22,712 bases of DNA from a virus. Where the stretch lies: positions 1 through 22,712 of IMG/VR virus record IMGVR_UViG_3300024262_000268; one strand, given 5' to 3'. This document shows, piece by piece, positions 22,308 to 22,712 of the stretch. The notes under the pieces were generated by a model that made no database searches, was not told the origin of the DNA, and worked only from the letters and a program-made list of their open reading frames with translations. The first letter of the stretch is position 1, and each line of letters starts with the position of its first letter. Position numbers and translations under genes: made by a program.

Positions 22308-22712
22308 TGGCAATAATTAAACGATTAAAAAACACAAGTGGTTCAGGAAAGTTCATTCTTACTAGGACGGTTGCTAATCTAGAGTACTATTACATACCTG
22401 TTAATTTATGGGTACAAGTACTAGAAGAGGTTGACATTCTAGATGATGTCAATTCTGGAGATTTGACCGTAAATGATGGATATGTTGACTTATCAATAGT
22501 ACAAGGTATTGATTGGCTAAACAGATTTGAAACAGATTCGATAGATCCGGATCTTGTTGAAAATAATAGAATTAAAGTAGATATAGGAGACTCATTAGTT
22601 ATAGGACCTCAAGGACCTCAAGGTGATGCAGGTCCAAGTGGTTTTGGTATATATGCATTTAGTAACACCCAAGCAGATGGATCTATATTAAAAGGAAGAG
22701 GGCTTACTGTAT
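22307..22712 (+). CDS. Collagen-like structural protein, 3' truncated
   Basis: A frame begins at ATG 22307, overlapping the previous stop as TAATG, and stays open to the window end (135 codons plus one base). The first 100 residues form a small domain (IIKRLKNTSGSGKFILTRTV, VQVLEEVDILDDVNSGDLTV, VQGIDWLNRFETDSID) ending in DIGDSLVIGPQGPQGDAGPS, a short collagen-like Gly-x-y repeat, followed by GFGIYAFSNTQADGSILKGR. Gly-x-y stretches are common trimerising elements in phage tail and head fibres, and this N-terminal domain layout fits a virion fibre or collar protein. The C-terminus is missing, so neither the full length nor the function can be judged. Confidence 0.7.
   Translation, partial: MAIIKRLKNTSGSGKFILTRTVANLEYYYIPVNLWVQVLEEVDILDDVNSGDLTVNDGYVDLSIVQGIDWLNRFETDSIDPDLVENNRIKVDIGDSLVIGPQGPQGDAGPSGFGIYAFSNTQADGSILKGRGLTV

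Noticed and set aside
1-22712. tRNA genes, CRISPR arrays, insertion sequences, integrase or attachment sites
   Set aside because: I saw no cloverleaf-like sequence, no regularly spaced direct repeats and no transposase or recombinase frame.

Overview
The window is a 22.7 kb AT-rich piece of a tailed double-stranded DNA phage (Caudoviricetes). It covers the DNA packaging, head and tail-fibre part of the genome. Every gene I can support lies on the + strand, is tightly packed and mostly has a strong AGGA/GGAG ribosome binding site, so the host is a bacterium that uses Shine-Dalgarno initiation. I cannot name the host. Nothing in the window (integrase, repressor, att site) indicates a prophage, and no bacterial genes are present.

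Layout. 1-756: the C-terminal nuclease part of the large terminase subunit, cut by the window edge. 811-2916: portal protein, followed by a small basic protein (2916-3269), a scaffold-like acidic coiled-coil protein (3329-4309), an unusually long leader (4310-4595) and the major capsid protein (4596-5876), which ends at a clear intrinsic terminator. 6031-6519: a small beta-rich probable virion protein. 6594-11132: a 1512-residue multidomain fibre with a tail-collar domain. 11194-11905: an inserted redox-like pair, a thioredoxin-fold protein overlapping a six-cysteine protein. 11941-16837: two more fibres that share an N-terminal module with the first, a small gene after the second, and a tail assembly chaperone-like gene after the third. 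16846-20258: a small membrane protein, a small beta-sandwich protein, a fourth fibre and a further virion-like protein. 20297-22712: a repeat-containing, codon-optimised protein, then a chain of small genes joined by TAATG overlaps, ending in a truncated collagen-like gene.

How it works together. Terminase and portal package DNA into a shell built by the scaffold and capsid proteins. The remaining two thirds is devoted to adhesion: several long modular fibres built from exchangeable linkers, lectin-like jelly rolls and C1q-like tips. No recognisable tail tube, tape measure, head-tail connector, lysis or replication gene lies in the window.

The most interesting feature is regulatory. A 14-base element, approximately YAACTATRYWRTRD, sits in front of six genes or operons (portal, scaffold, capsid, the 162-residue protein, and fibres 2 and 3). 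It has no recognisable -35 box and in three cases is followed within a few bases by an RNA hairpin. This looks like a phage-specific late promoter family with 5'-stabilised transcripts. Two other gene sets instead carry a sigma70-type TTGACA box located exactly in, or at the edge of, the loop of an intergenic hairpin.
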